From Craurococcus roseus (GTDB lineage Bacteria; Pseudomonadota; Alphaproteobacteria; Acetobacterales; Acetobacteraceae), in NCBI RefSeq assembly GCF_039523795.1, contig NZ_BAAAFZ010000060.1:62001-126000 (forward strand): a stretch of DNA of 64,000 bases, given 5' to 3'. Under the pieces are notes generated by a model. It was given only the letters and a program-made list of their open reading frames with translations. It had not been told where the DNA came from and did no database searches. Positions 15,555 to 23,881 of the stretch are shown here, piece after piece; position 1 is the first letter of the stretch; every line of letters starts with the position of its first letter. Both the position numbers and the translations under genes were made by a program.

Positions 15555-17300
15555 ATGGCCGAGCCGGCGACGGCGGCGGGGCGCGGGGCCGGGTCGCCGC
15601 TCCAAGCCGCGATCGAGGACGTGCTGCGGGCGGCGTCCGGCTGGCTGTGGCTGGTGCTCGCCATGGGCGTCGTCGGCCTGCTGCTCACCTACGGGCTGAT
15701 GCAGGCGAAGATGCACATCGTGGGCGACGTCGCCCTCACCCGGAGCTGGGACTCGCTGCGCTCGGTCGCGGCCTTCTGGATGGTCGTCGCCGCCATGTCG
15801 GTGGCGTTGAAGTGCTTCCAAGACGCCGCCGTGGCCGCCGTGTCGGGCTACGCCGCGCGGCGGCTCGCGGTTCCGGCGGTGCTCGCCACCGCGCAGCGGC
15901 CGGGCCGGCCGGAAACCCTGGCGAGCGGCGCGGTCGGCGACATCGAGACGCTCCGCACCTCGCTCGCCGGCCCGGTCAGCGCGGCGGTGGTGGACCTCCT
16001 CACCACGCCGCTGCTCGTCGCGCTCGCCTTCACGCTGCATTGGGCGTACGGCGCCGTTTGCGTGTTCTTCTGCATCGCCGCCGGCGTCCTGAGCCTGCTG
16101 GCGGCCCGCGCCGCCGGCCGCGCCGCGCGCCTCGGCGGCGACGCGAAGATGCGCGCCTACGGCTTGGCCGCGGACGCCATGCGCTCCGGCGAGGCGGTGC
16201 TGGCCATGGGCATGCTGCCCCGCCTGGCGCGGCAGTGGACCGCGGTGGGCACGGAAGCGGCGGGCGAGGCCTGGCTGGCCGAGCGGCTGGCGGCGCGGCT
16301 GCGCTCCCTCATGGAACTGGTGCTCGGCCTGTTCCGCGGCGCGGTCCTGATGACCGGCTCGGCGTTGATGCTGGCGGGCGCCAGCGTGCCGGCGGTGCTG
16401 GCGGGCGCCCTGTTCCTCCTGTATCGCGTGACCGCCCCCTTCGTCGGCATCGGCGCCCACGCGCGCGACTTCGCGGAGGGCATGGCGGCGTGGCGGCGGC
16501 TGCGGGCGCTCGCCGAGGGCAGCGCCGTCCCGCCGCCGGGCATTGCCTTCCCCTGCCACGAAGGCCGGCTGGTGGCGGAACGCCTGGCCTACGGCTTCGG
16601 CGGCCCGTCGCCGCCGCTGCTGCGCGGCGCGGACTTGGCGGTGAAACCGGGCGAGGTCGTCGCCCTGGTCGGCGCGTCGGGCAGCGGCAAGTCCACGCTG
16701 CTGCGGCTGCTGCTCGGCACCATGAAGCCGATGGCCGGCGGCGCCTACCTCGACGGCCACGCGACGCACCAGTGGGACCGCCGCGCGCTCGCCCGGCACA
16801 TCGGCTTCCTGCCGCAGGACCACCTGCTGTCGCGCGGCACCGCGGCCGAGGTGATCGCCCGCCTGGAGGAGCCCGACATGGCCCTGGTCCTCGACGCCGC
16901 ACGCCGCGCCGGCGCGCACGAGGCCATCGTGGCGCTGCCGCAGGGCTACGCGACGCCCCTCGCCGGTTCCTCCTGGCAGCTTTCCATGGGCCAGCGCCAG
17001 CGCATCGCCCTCGCCCGCGCGCTTTACGGCCGCCCGCGGGTGCTGCTGCTCGACGAGCTGGCCGGCTCGGTGGACGCGGAAGGCGAGGCGGAGATCGCGG
17101 CGCTGCTGGGCGCCCTGCGCGAGGAAGGCTGCGCGGTGGTGTTCACCACCCACCGGCCGGGCCTGCTGGCCGCGGCCGACCGGGTGCTGGCGCTGCGCAA
17201 CGGCACGCTGGCGCCGGCGGCCCCGGCGTTGGGCGGAAACGCCGCGGCGACGCGGACGCCGCCCGGCTTGGACGCGCCCGCGAGGCGGATCACGGCATGA
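15555..17300 (+). CDS. Type I secretion permease/ATPase, first ABC subunit
   Basis: ABC exporter half-transporter of 581 residues, with an N-terminal membrane domain (about 1-330, six helices) and a C-terminal ATPase. Walker A GASGSGKST is at about 373-381, the Q-loop is FLPQD, and the H-loop is in TTHRP. Two key positions deviate from the usual PrtD-type consensus: the signature is LSMGQ rather than LSGGQ, and Walker B continues as DELAGSVD rather than DEPNSNLD. No C39 peptidase domain is present. The ATG at 15555 is chosen because it directly follows the upstream stop and begins the membrane domain. The stop overlaps the next ABC gene (ATGA). Confidence 0.88.
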   Translation: MAEPATAAGRGAGSPLQAAIEDVLRAASGWLWLVLAMGVVGLLLTYGLMQAKMHIVGDVALTRSWDSLRSVAAFWMVVAAMSVALKCFQDAAVAAVSGYAARRLAVPAVLATAQRPGRPETLASGAVGDIETLRTSLAGPVSAAVVDLLTTPLLVALAFTLHWAYGAVCVFFCIAAGVLSLLAARAAGRAARLGGDAKMRAYGLAADAMRSGEAVLAMGMLPRLARQWTAVGTEAAGEAWLAERLAARLRSLMELVLGLFRGAVLMTGSALMLAGASVPAVLAGALFLLYRVTAPFVGIGAHARDFAEGMAAWRRLRALAEGSAVPPPGIAFPCHEGRLVAERLAYGFGGPSPPLLRGADLAVKPGEVVALVGASGSGKSTLLRLLLGTMKPMAGGAYLDGHATHQWDRRALARHIGFLPQDHLLSRGTAAEVIARLEEPDMALVLDAARRAGAHEAIVALPQGYATPLAGSSWQLSMGQRQRIALARALYGRPRVLLLDELAGSVDAEGEAEIAALLGALREEGCAVVFTTHRPGLLAAADRVLALRNGTLAPAAPALGGNAAATRTPPGLDAPARRITA

Positions 17301-19039
17301 GCGCCGCCGCCGCCGCTTCCACGTCCGACGCCCCGATGGGCGCCGCGTCCGTCCCCGGCGCCGTGCCCCGTTTGCGGGACGCCGGGGTCACGCCGCTCTT
17401 CGTCGCCACGGCCTTGGCGCTGACCCTCGGCGCGCAGCTCGGCACGATCGGCTTCACGCTCACGATGATGCACGTCACGGACGGCGTGGCGGAAGCGCGC
17501 AACCCGGACACCTTGACGGGCTTCGCGCTCGTGCTCCTGCTGCTGGTCGTCCTGTCGGCCGCCTACAACCACCTGCGCGGCGCCATGCTCCGCGCCGCGG
17601 CCGAACGGTTCGGCCTCCGCTTGCAGGCGGTGGCGCTGCAAGCGGCCATCCGCAACGCCGTGCGGACCGACCCCGGCGGCGGCCTCGCGGTGGTGCAGGA
17701 CATCCACCGGGTGCGCGGCTTCCTGGCCGGCGGCGCGCTCGTGGCCGGGCTGGAGCTGGTCTCCGCCTTCGTCGCCCTCGCCATGCTCTTCGTCCTGGAC
17801 ACGGGGCTCGGGCTGATCGGCACGGCCGGCGTGGCGCTCGCCGTCCTGCTCGGCTTCACCATGCACCGCGCCACCGCCCGCCCGGTCGCCGAAGCGCGCG
17901 AGCGGACGCACGAGACCGCCGCCGAACTCGGCGGCCAGCTCGTCCACCCGGACCTGTCGCGGGGCATCGGCCTCCTGCCCGCGACCATGCTGCGCTGGCG
18001 CGGCCGCTACGAGGAAGCGCTGCGCTGCCAGGCTCGGTCGCAGGGCCGCGTGGGGGCGTTGCTCGGGTTGGAAGCGATGCTGGCGGACGTGCTGGAGCTG
18101 TCCGCGCAGGTCTTCGCCTGCTGGCTGATCTTCGAGCGCGGCGGCACGCTCGGCCTGTTGATGGGGGCGTACCTGTTCACCGGCGCCGCCATGCGACCTT
18201 TCACCGCGCTGTTCCGTTCCTGGGAAGCCTGGGCGTTCTCCATCCAGTCCTGGCGCCGGCTGCGCACGACGCTGCGCCGCGACGGCGCCGCGCCCGCCCT
18301 GCCGCCCGACCCGGACGCGCCGCGCGGCCTTTCCGTCGAAGCGGTCGGCTTCCACCCGCCGGGCCGCGAGCGGCCGGTCCTCGACGGCGTTTCGCTCCAT
18401 CTCGCGCCGGGCACGGTCGCGCTGGTGGAAGGGCCGAACGGCGTCGGCAAGAGCACGCTGCTCCGCCTCGTGCTGGGGCTGATGCCGCCCACCGCCGGCC
18501 GGGTGCTGCTCGAGGGCCAGGACACCTGGTTCTGCGACCGCTCCGCGCTCGGCGCCCGCCTCGGCTACCTGCCGCAGGACGTGCAACTGCTGGACGGCAG
18601 CGTGTTCGACAACATCGGTCGCGGCCCCGGCGCGCCGGCCGAGGCGGTGGTGGCCGCCGCCCGCGCCGCCGGGGCGCACGAGATGATCGGCCGCTTGCCC
18701 ATGGGCTACCAGACGCCCGCGGGCGCCTCGTCCGGCCTCTCCGCCGGGCAGCGCCGCCTGATCGGCCTCGCCCGCGCCCTCTACGGCGACCCGGCCCTGC
18801 TGGTGCTGGACGAGCCGGAATTGGGCCTCGACGGCGCGGCCCGGGGCGCCATGCGCGCCGCGGTGGAAGCGGTGCGGCGCCGCGGCGGCGTGGCGCTGGT
18901 GGTGACGCACGAGCCGGCCAACTGGCTCGCCGAGGCCGACCTGCGCCTGCGACTCGCGCCCGGCGGCGCGTGGCGGGTGCGGCCGGCGTCGGCGGAGCCG
19001 GACGCGGCGGAGGAGGACAGCCTTGCAGCAACTGGTTGA
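17297..19039 (+). CDS. Type I secretion permease/ATPase, second ABC subunit
   Basis: A second, clearly different ABC half-transporter of 580 residues in the same T1SS cluster. The N-terminal membrane domain has about six helices. Walker A is GPNGVGKST (about 380-388), the Q-loop region is YLPQDVQLLDGSVFDNIG, the signature is LSAGQRR (from about 481), Walker B is LVLDEPELGLD and the H-loop is VVTHEP. Its signature and Walker B are closer to consensus than those of the first subunit. The start at 17297 overlaps the previous stop by four bases. Together the two subunits look like a heterodimeric exporter, whereas most T1SS use one homodimeric ABC protein. Confidence 0.88.
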   Translation: MSAAAAASTSDAPMGAASVPGAVPRLRDAGVTPLFVATALALTLGAQLGTIGFTLTMMHVTDGVAEARNPDTLTGFALVLLLLVVLSAAYNHLRGAMLRAAAERFGLRLQAVALQAAIRNAVRTDPGGGLAVVQDIHRVRGFLAGGALVAGLELVSAFVALAMLFVLDTGLGLIGTAGVALAVLLGFTMHRATARPVAEARERTHETAAELGGQLVHPDLSRGIGLLPATMLRWRGRYEEALRCQARSQGRVGALLGLEAMLADVLELSAQVFACWLIFERGGTLGLLMGAYLFTGAAMRPFTALFRSWEAWAFSIQSWRRLRTTLRRDGAAPALPPDPDAPRGLSVEAVGFHPPGRERPVLDGVSLHLAPGTVALVEGPNGVGKSTLLRLVLGLMPPTAGRVLLEGQDTWFCDRSALGARLGYLPQDVQLLDGSVFDNIGRGPGAPAEAVVAAARAAGAHEMIGRLPMGYQTPAGASSGLSAGQRRLIGLARALYGDPALLVLDEPELGLDGAARGAMRAAVEAVRRRGGVALVVTHEPANWLAEADLRLRLAPGGAWRVRPASAEPDAAEEDSLAATG

Positions 19040-20402
19040 ACGGCGGCGGCCGGAGCGGGCCCCCGTCCCGCCGGAGCCCGTGGAAAGCCTGGAAGCGCAG
19101 CTCGAAGCCTCCATCCGCACGCCGCCCGTGGGGCGCATGGTGCGCGCGGCCCTGCTCACCCTCGGCCTCAGCCTGGCGCCGCTGGCCTGCTGGGCCACCA
19201 TGACCACCATGGAGCGCGCGGTGATCGCCGGCGGGCAGCTCGTGCCGGAGGGGCGGCGCAAATCCGTCAACCTGCTGGAGCCGGGCATCCTCCGCCGCCT
19301 GGAGGTGCGCGAAGGGCAGGTGGTGCGCGCGGGCCAGACCCTCTTCCAGCTCGACGTGACGCAGGCCGAGGCCGCCGCTGGCCAAGCCCGCGCGCAGGTC
19401 TGGAGCGGGCGCGCGCGCCTCGCGCGGCTCAAGGCGGAGGCGGCGGAGGAGCGCGCCTTCGCCGTCCCGCCCGACCTCGCGCGCGAAGCAGCGGCCGACC
19501 CGGCGGTGCGGACCTTCGTGGAGGCCGAACGCGCGCTCTTCGCCGCGCGCTGGAGCGCCTTCGACGGCCAGGTGGCGGTGCAGGAGCGGCAGGTCTCCCA
19601 GTTCCAGGAGCAGGTCGCGGGCGTCCGGGCGCAGCGCGACGCGGCGCAGTCTCAGATCCGCTCCACGCGCGACCAGATCTCCTCCCTCAGCCAGCTCCTG
19701 AAGGACGGCTTCGCGTCGCGCTTCCGCGTGCTGGAATTGCAGCGCATGGAGGAGGGCTACCGCGCGGCCTTCGGCCAGGCGCAGTCGCAGGAGATGCAGC
19801 TCCGCGAGGCGGTCGCCCAGGCGCAGCGCCAGCTTTCCGCCCTCCGCCTCAACCGCCTTTCCGAGGTCGCCACCGACACGCAATCGACGGAAGCGACGGT
19901 CGCGGCGGCGGAGCAGCAACTGCGCGCGGCGGCGGACGTGCTGGCGCGGCGCGAGGTGGTGGCGCCCGAGGACGGCAAGGTGACGAACATCCGCTCGTTC
20001 ACCCCCGGCGCCAGCATCTCCGCCGGCGAGCCGGTGCTGGACCTCGTCCCGGCGCACGACCGCTTCGTGGCGGAGGCGCACGTGCAGCCCACCGACATCG
20101 AGCAGGTGGAGGTCGGGCAGCGGGTGAACGTGCGCCTCTCCTCCTACCGGATGCGGACGCTGCCGCTGGTGCCGGGCCGCGTCATCCAGGTGGCGGCGGA
20201 CGCGCAGACCACGCAGAGCGGCCAAGCCTTCTACGTGGTGCGCGCGGAGCTGGACCTCGACGCGATCGGCCCCGCCGCCGAGGGCCTCGCGCTCAGCGCC
20301 GGCATGCCGACCGAGGTCTACGTGCTGGGCGAGCGGCGCACGCCCTTCGACTACATCTGGTCGCCGCTCCGCAACTCGGCGCGGCGGACCTTCAGGGACT
20401 GA
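19023..20402 (+). CDS. HlyD-family type I secretion periplasmic adaptor
   Basis: Membrane-fusion protein of 459 residues bridging the ABC exporter to an outer-membrane TolC-type channel (not in this window). A short cytoplasmic head is followed by one transmembrane segment (about 42-62), a lipoyl half-motif (EPGILRRLEVREGQVVRAGQ), a long coiled-coil hairpin (about 120-290), the second lipoyl half (VVAPEDGKVTNI) and a beta-barrel ending in a PrtE-like GMPTEVYVLGERRTPFDY. The start is TTG at 19023, supported by GGAGGAGG just upstream. The reading frame overlaps the end of the ABC gene by 17 bases, so translation is coupled. Confidence 0.88.
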   Translation: MQQLVERRRPERAPVPPEPVESLEAQLEASIRTPPVGRMVRAALLTLGLSLAPLACWATMTTMERAVIAGGQLVPEGRRKSVNLLEPGILRRLEVREGQVVRAGQTLFQLDVTQAEAAAGQARAQVWSGRARLARLKAEAAEERAFAVPPDLAREAAADPAVRTFVEAERALFAARWSAFDGQVAVQERQVSQFQEQVAGVRAQRDAAQSQIRSTRDQISSLSQLLKDGFASRFRVLELQRMEEGYRAAFGQAQSQEMQLREAVAQAQRQLSALRLNRLSEVATDTQSTEATVAAAEQQLRAAADVLARREVVAPEDGKVTNIRSFTPGASISAGEPVLDLVPAHDRFVAEAHVQPTDIEQVEVGQRVNVRLSSYRMRTLPLVPGRVIQVAADAQTTQSGQAFYVVRAELDLDAIGPAAEGLALSAGMPTEVYVLGERRTPFDYIWSPLRNSARRTFRD

Positions 20403-20419
20403 GGGCGGCGTAGAGGACG

Positions 20420-20833
20420 ATGCGGCCCCAGCCGGTCGCTCGGCCGCTCCCAACCGACGAGCGGGATCGCGTGCTGTCGGATGACTTGTGGAGGGTCGGG
20501 CGGGAGAAGAGCATCGGCTATCTGCCGCTCTACACGGTCCGCGACGTCTTGGGTGCCGATGCCGAAGTCCTTGCCGCAGAAGCGGCGTCGAGAGGGCTTT
20601 CCGCGCTGCGGCTCGGTCCTTGCGAATGCTGCATCAAGAGCGGTGCGCTCTACGTCTTCGACCGCCGTGGTCTGGCGGCGCTTCTGGCAAGCGCAAACGA
20701 CGTGCTCACGGGCGCTGGATGGCCGGTAAAGCCCGAAGCGTTTGCGCGCGCCGTCGCGTCGGATTGGGTCGAACCGGACGATCCTGTCCTGCCGGTCATT
20801 CGCCGGGCCTTCGGTGACGCGCTCGGCGGGTGA
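20420..20833 (+). CDS. Small uncharacterised protein with a Cys-Glu-Cys-Cys motif
   Basis: A 137-residue soluble protein I do not recognise. It is mixed alpha/beta in appearance, with WRVGREKSIGYLPLYTVRD near residue 25, a central GPCECCIKSGALYVFDRRG stretch (about 66-84) and an acidic C-terminal helix. The three clustered cysteines could bind a metal or form a disulfide; this is only suggestion. It lies 17 bases after the HlyD gene on the same strand, but its codon use is less GC-biased and it shows no secretion features, so membership of the export operon is uncertain. The ribosome binding site (AGAGGA) is modest. Confidence 0.55.
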   Translation: MRPQPVARPLPTDERDRVLSDDLWRVGREKSIGYLPLYTVRDVLGADAEVLAAEAASRGLSALRLGPCECCIKSGALYVFDRRGLAALLASANDVLTGAGWPVKPEAFARAVASDWVEPDDPVLPVIRRAFGDALGG

Positions 20834-21080
20834 TCGCGGGACAGATCGCGGTGCGGGCCCGCCCGGCAGGACTGCCGGCGCGAGGCTCCTGTTGCCGTTG
20901 GGCTTCCGCCTGAGCACCAAGCGCCGGGGCGTCGCCCGGCATCCAGGAGGCGCGGCGAGTTCGGCGCCGGCGCGCCCCGCATCCGCGCGATCCGATGAAC
21001 GGCCTGGAGCCCAAGTCGTTACAAGGCGAGACCTCGGGCCGGATTAGGGCCGGGGCGCAACGAACACGGAGGACACAGGG

Positions 21081-21752
21081 ATGAGCGGTTTCCTTTCCGG
21101 CCGGGGCGGCGGCGGCTTGGCCGGTGGACTTTCGGGCGGCGTGAAGTTGGCGGCGGTGGGGCTGCTGGTCCACCAGCTCATGAAGCACGCGCAAGGCGAA
21201 AGGGCCGGCGGCGGCGCCGCGCCCGCCCGCGGCGAGGAGCCGACCACCGGGGGCGGGCTCGGGGGCATCCTGGGCGGGCTCTTCGGCGGCGGAGGAACCC
21301 CGGCGGCTTCGGCCGGCGGCGGTTCCGCGGGCGCCGGCGGGCTGGGCGCGCTGCTGGGCGGCGGCGGCCTCGGCGGGCTGCTCGGCGGCCTGGGCGGGAT
21401 GCTCGGCGGCATGCGGGACAAGGGCCTGGGGCACCACGTGGACTCCTGGGTGTCGCCCGGCGCCAACCAGCCCGTGTCGGCGCGGGAGATCGAGGCCGCG
21501 TTCGATCCGCAGGAACTCGACGAAGCCGCGCGCCGGGCCGGGACCGACAAGGAAAGCCTGCTCAACGAGCTGAGCCGCCTCCTGCCCCAGTTCGTGGACC
21601 GCGCCACCCCGCGCGGCCAAGTGCCGCAGCGGGAAGAGGATTTGGGCGGCGGCGGGTTCGGCGGCCTGCTGGGGTCCTTGTTCGGCGGCGACGGGGACCG
21701 CCAGCCGGGCGGCCCCGCCGGCTCGGGGGGCCCTTACACCCGGCCGCGCTGA
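21081..21752 (+). CDS. YidB-like (DUF937) glycine-rich protein
   Basis: A 223-residue protein whose C-terminal region carries the YidB family core: GLGHHVDSWVSPGANQPVSA, a short helix with LLNELSRLLPQFVD, then TPRGQVPQ. The N-terminal 110 residues are glycine-rich low-complexity repeats (GGLGG, GLLGG) with one weakly hydrophobic segment. The function of YidB is unknown. The ATG at 21081 follows AGGACACAGGG. The last 19 bases overlap the convergent rimI gene. The 247 bases upstream hold no gene I can support. Confidence 0.8.
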   Translation: MSGFLSGRGGGGLAGGLSGGVKLAAVGLLVHQLMKHAQGERAGGGAAPARGEEPTTGGGLGGILGGLFGGGGTPAASAGGGSAGAGGLGALLGGGGLGGLLGGLGGMLGGMRDKGLGHHVDSWVSPGANQPVSAREIEAAFDPQELDEAARRAGTDKESLLNELSRLLPQFVDRATPRGQVPQREEDLGGGGFGGLLGSLFGGDGDRQPGGPAGSGGPYTRPR

Positions 21753-22234
21753 CCGGGCGGGGCGGCGGAGGAGGGCGGCGCTCCAGCGGGGCCGCCCGCC
21801 GCGCCGGCCAGACAGCGCCGCAGCACCAGGGCGTCGGCGCCGTCCGAGTAGTAGCGTCGGCGCCGCCCCACCTCGGCGAAGCCTTCCCGCGCGTAGAGCG
21901 CCAGCGCCGGCGCGTTGCCCGCCGCCACCTCCAGGAACATCGCGCCCGCGTCCCGCGCCCGCGCCGCCGCCAGCGCGCCCCGCAGCAGCGCCGCGCCGTG
22001 GCCCCGCCGCCGCGCGTCCGGGACGACGCCGAAGGTGAGGATCTCCGCCTCGTCCGCGGCCATGCGGGCGAGCACCAAGCCCGCCCCTTCCCGCCACAGG
22101 CCGAAGGCGCCCGGCAAGGCGAGCAGCATCTCGATGGTGCCCGCGCCCCAGGCCAGCGCCGGCGGGAAGGCCGCTGCGTGCAGCGCCGCCAACGCCGGCG
22201 CGTCGGCCACCGAAGCGTCGCGCTGCGGGGTCAC
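21734..22234 (-). CDS. rimI: Ribosomal-protein-alanine N-acetyltransferase (GNAT)
   Basis: GNAT acetyltransferase of 166 residues, of the RimI type that acetylates the N-terminal alanine of ribosomal protein S18. The acetyl-CoA motif VVPDARRRGHGAALL is near residue 80-94. The second conserved block FLEVAAGNAPALALYAREGF follows, with the RRRRYY segment typical of RimI. The start is GTG at 22234, overlapping the tsaB stop (GTGA), because an open frame continues far upstream as antiparallel noise within tsaB. The tsaB-rimI order is standard in alphaproteobacteria. A short proline/alanine-rich tail extends past the domain. Confidence 0.85.
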   Translation of the reverse strand: MTPQRDASVADAPALAALHAAAFPPALAWGAGTIEMLLALPGAFGLWREGAGLVLARMAADEAEILTFGVVPDARRRGHGAALLRGALAAARARDAGAMFLEVAAGNAPALALYAREGFAEVGRRRRYYSDGADALVLRRCLAGAAGGPAGAPPSSAAPPGQRGRV

Positions 22235-22992
22235 GCCGGTTCCGACGCCCCCGCGGAGGGGGGCCGGCGCACCGCGGGCGGTTCTGCGTAGAGCGGCCGC
22301 GCGGGCAGCGGCGGCAACCGCCCGGCGAGGCGGAGTTCCGCCACGAAGGCGGCTTCGGCGGCGTCCGGCCGGCGCACGGCCGAGAGCAGCGCGTCCACCC
22401 CGCCGCGCGCCGCCAAGCGCCCGGCCACCGCCTCGGCGGCGTCGCCGGCCACCGACACGCGCCCGCCCTCGGCCGGCGGCAACTCGTCCAGGTCGAAGAG
22501 CTCGGGCGGCGCGGCGGAGGGGCCGCCCCCGCCGCCGTTCCGCGCCGGGAAACGCTCCAGCACCACCCGGCCGCGGCGCGCGTCCACCGCCGCCCACACG
22601 GCGCGGCCCGCGCGCTCGTCCGGCGGGATGGCGGCAAACAGGGCCTCGCCCGTGGTCACGCCGATCACCGGCAGGCCGGCGCCGAGCGCGATGCCGTGCG
22701 CCAGCGCCAGGGCGGCGCGCAGCCCGGTGAAGCCGCCCGGCCCCACCACGGCCGCCACCGCGTCGAGGTCCGCGGCGCGCAGCCCGGCCTCGGCCAGCAC
22801 GGCGGCCGCCATGGGCGGCAGCGCGGCGGCGTGGCCGCGGTCCCCTTCGCGCGAACGACGCGCGAGCGGCTTGCCGTCGCCCCGGAGGGCCACGGAACAC
22901 CACGACAGCGAAGCGTCGAGCGCGAGGATGAACACGGGACGTTTTCCGCGGGGGCCGCTGTGGCCGCCTCTTTCCGGGATCGTATCTCCCAT
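22231..22992 (-). CDS. tsaB: tRNA threonylcarbamoyladenosine biosynthesis protein TsaB
   Basis: Part of the TsaBDE complex that makes t6A37 in ANN-decoding tRNAs. The 253 residues show an ASKHA-type ATPase fold: ILALDASLSWCSVAL near residue 22, a RSREGDRGHAAALPPM helix and the hallmark VVGPGGFTGLRAALALAHGIA (about 86-106). The first 20 residues are extra to the usual protein, so a start at the GTG near 22935 is possible. It is cotranscribed with rimI downstream (4-base overlap), with xth 42 bases upstream on the same strand. Confidence 0.9.
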   Translation of the reverse strand: MGDTIPERGGHSGPRGKRPVFILALDASLSWCSVALRGDGKPLARRSREGDRGHAAALPPMAAAVLAEAGLRAADLDAVAAVVGPGGFTGLRAALALAHGIALGAGLPVIGVTTGEALFAAIPPDERAGRAVWAAVDARRGRVVLERFPARNGGGGGPSAAPPELFDLDELPPAEGGRVSVAGDAAEAVAGRLAARGGVDALLSAVRRPDAAEAAFVAELRLAGRLPPLPARPLYAEPPAVRRPPSAGASEPA

Positions 22993-23034
22993 CGCCGCAA
23001 CAATTCTAGCGCGGAAACCGTGCGCGCGGACACG

Positions 23035-23871
23035 TCACGGCGCGATCTCCACCATCACCGGAACGTGGTCCGACGCCCGCTCCCAGCCGCGCGCCGCCTT
23101 CAGCACCTCGTGCCGGACCAGCCCGCCCGCGAGGTCGCCGCTGACCCAGACGTGGTCCAGCCGGCGCCCGCGGTCGGACGCCTCCCAGTCGCGCGCGCGG
23201 TAGGACCACCACGTGTAGAGCTTGCGGTCGGCCGGCACGAAGTACCGCAGCGCGTCGTGCCACGCCCCGGCGCGTTGCCAACGCCCCAGCGCCTCCACCT
23301 CGACGGGCGTGTGCGACACCACGTCGAGCATCTGGCGGTGGCTCCAGACGTCGTGCTCCAGCGGCGCGATGTTGAGGTCGCCCACCAGCACGCTCCGCCG
23401 CGCCGGGCCGCGCGCCGCGTTCCACGCCGCGGCCTCCGACACGAAGTCGAGCTTGTGCGCGAATTTCGGGTTGGCGTCGCGGTCCGGCACGTCGCCGCCC
23501 GCGGGGACGTAGAAATTGTGCAGCTCGATCGGCCCGCCCGGCGCGTCGAGGTCCACGCCCAGGTGGCGGCAATCGCCCTTGCCGCACCAGTCCGGGTCGT
23601 CGTGGCGCACCTCGAAAGGCAGGCGCGAGAGCACCGCGACGCCGTTGTAGCCCTTCATCCCCCGGTGCGCGACGTGCGGGAAGCCGAAGGCGCGCAGGTC
23701 CTCCATCGGGAACAGCTCGTCCGGGCACTTCGTCTCTTGCAGGCACAGCACGTCCGGATCGAGCGCGCGCACCAGCTCCGCCAGCAACGGCCGGCGCAGG
23801 CGGACGGAGTTTATGTTCCAGGTGGCGACGCGGATCGGCTTCCGCGCCGCCGCCGTCTTGGCTTTTCGCAC
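23035..23871 (-). CDS. xthA: Exodeoxyribonuclease III (AP endonuclease)
   Basis: Metal-dependent DNA repair nuclease that cleaves at abasic sites and trims 3' ends. It has 278 residues, with all catalytic blocks of the Xth family visible: ATWNINSVR (about 16-24), LQETK (about 45-49), the GYNGVAVLSR strand, GDLNIAP, RRLDHVWVS and the terminal SDHVPV. A short basic N-terminal extension precedes the domain. It sits 10 bases downstream of a FAH-family gene and upstream of tsaB-rimI, all on the minus strand, so a four-gene operon is likely. Confidence 0.93.
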   Translation of the reverse strand: MRKAKTAAARKPIRVATWNINSVRLRRPLLAELVRALDPDVLCLQETKCPDELFPMEDLRAFGFPHVAHRGMKGYNGVAVLSRLPFEVRHDDPDWCGKGDCRHLGVDLDAPGGPIELHNFYVPAGGDVPDRDANPKFAHKLDFVSEAAAWNAARGPARRSVLVGDLNIAPLEHDVWSHRQMLDVVSHTPVEVEALGRWQRAGAWHDALRYFVPADRKLYTWWSYRARDWEASDRGRRLDHVWVSGDLAGGLVRHEVLKAARGWERASDHVPVMVEIAP

Positions 23872-23881
23872 GCGAAGGGCG

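Noticed and set aside
4031..20402. Considered as a standard capsule locus
   Set aside because: No Wzx/Wzy, Wza/Wzc or ABC-2 capsule exporter is present, whereas RTX substrates and a type I exporter are.
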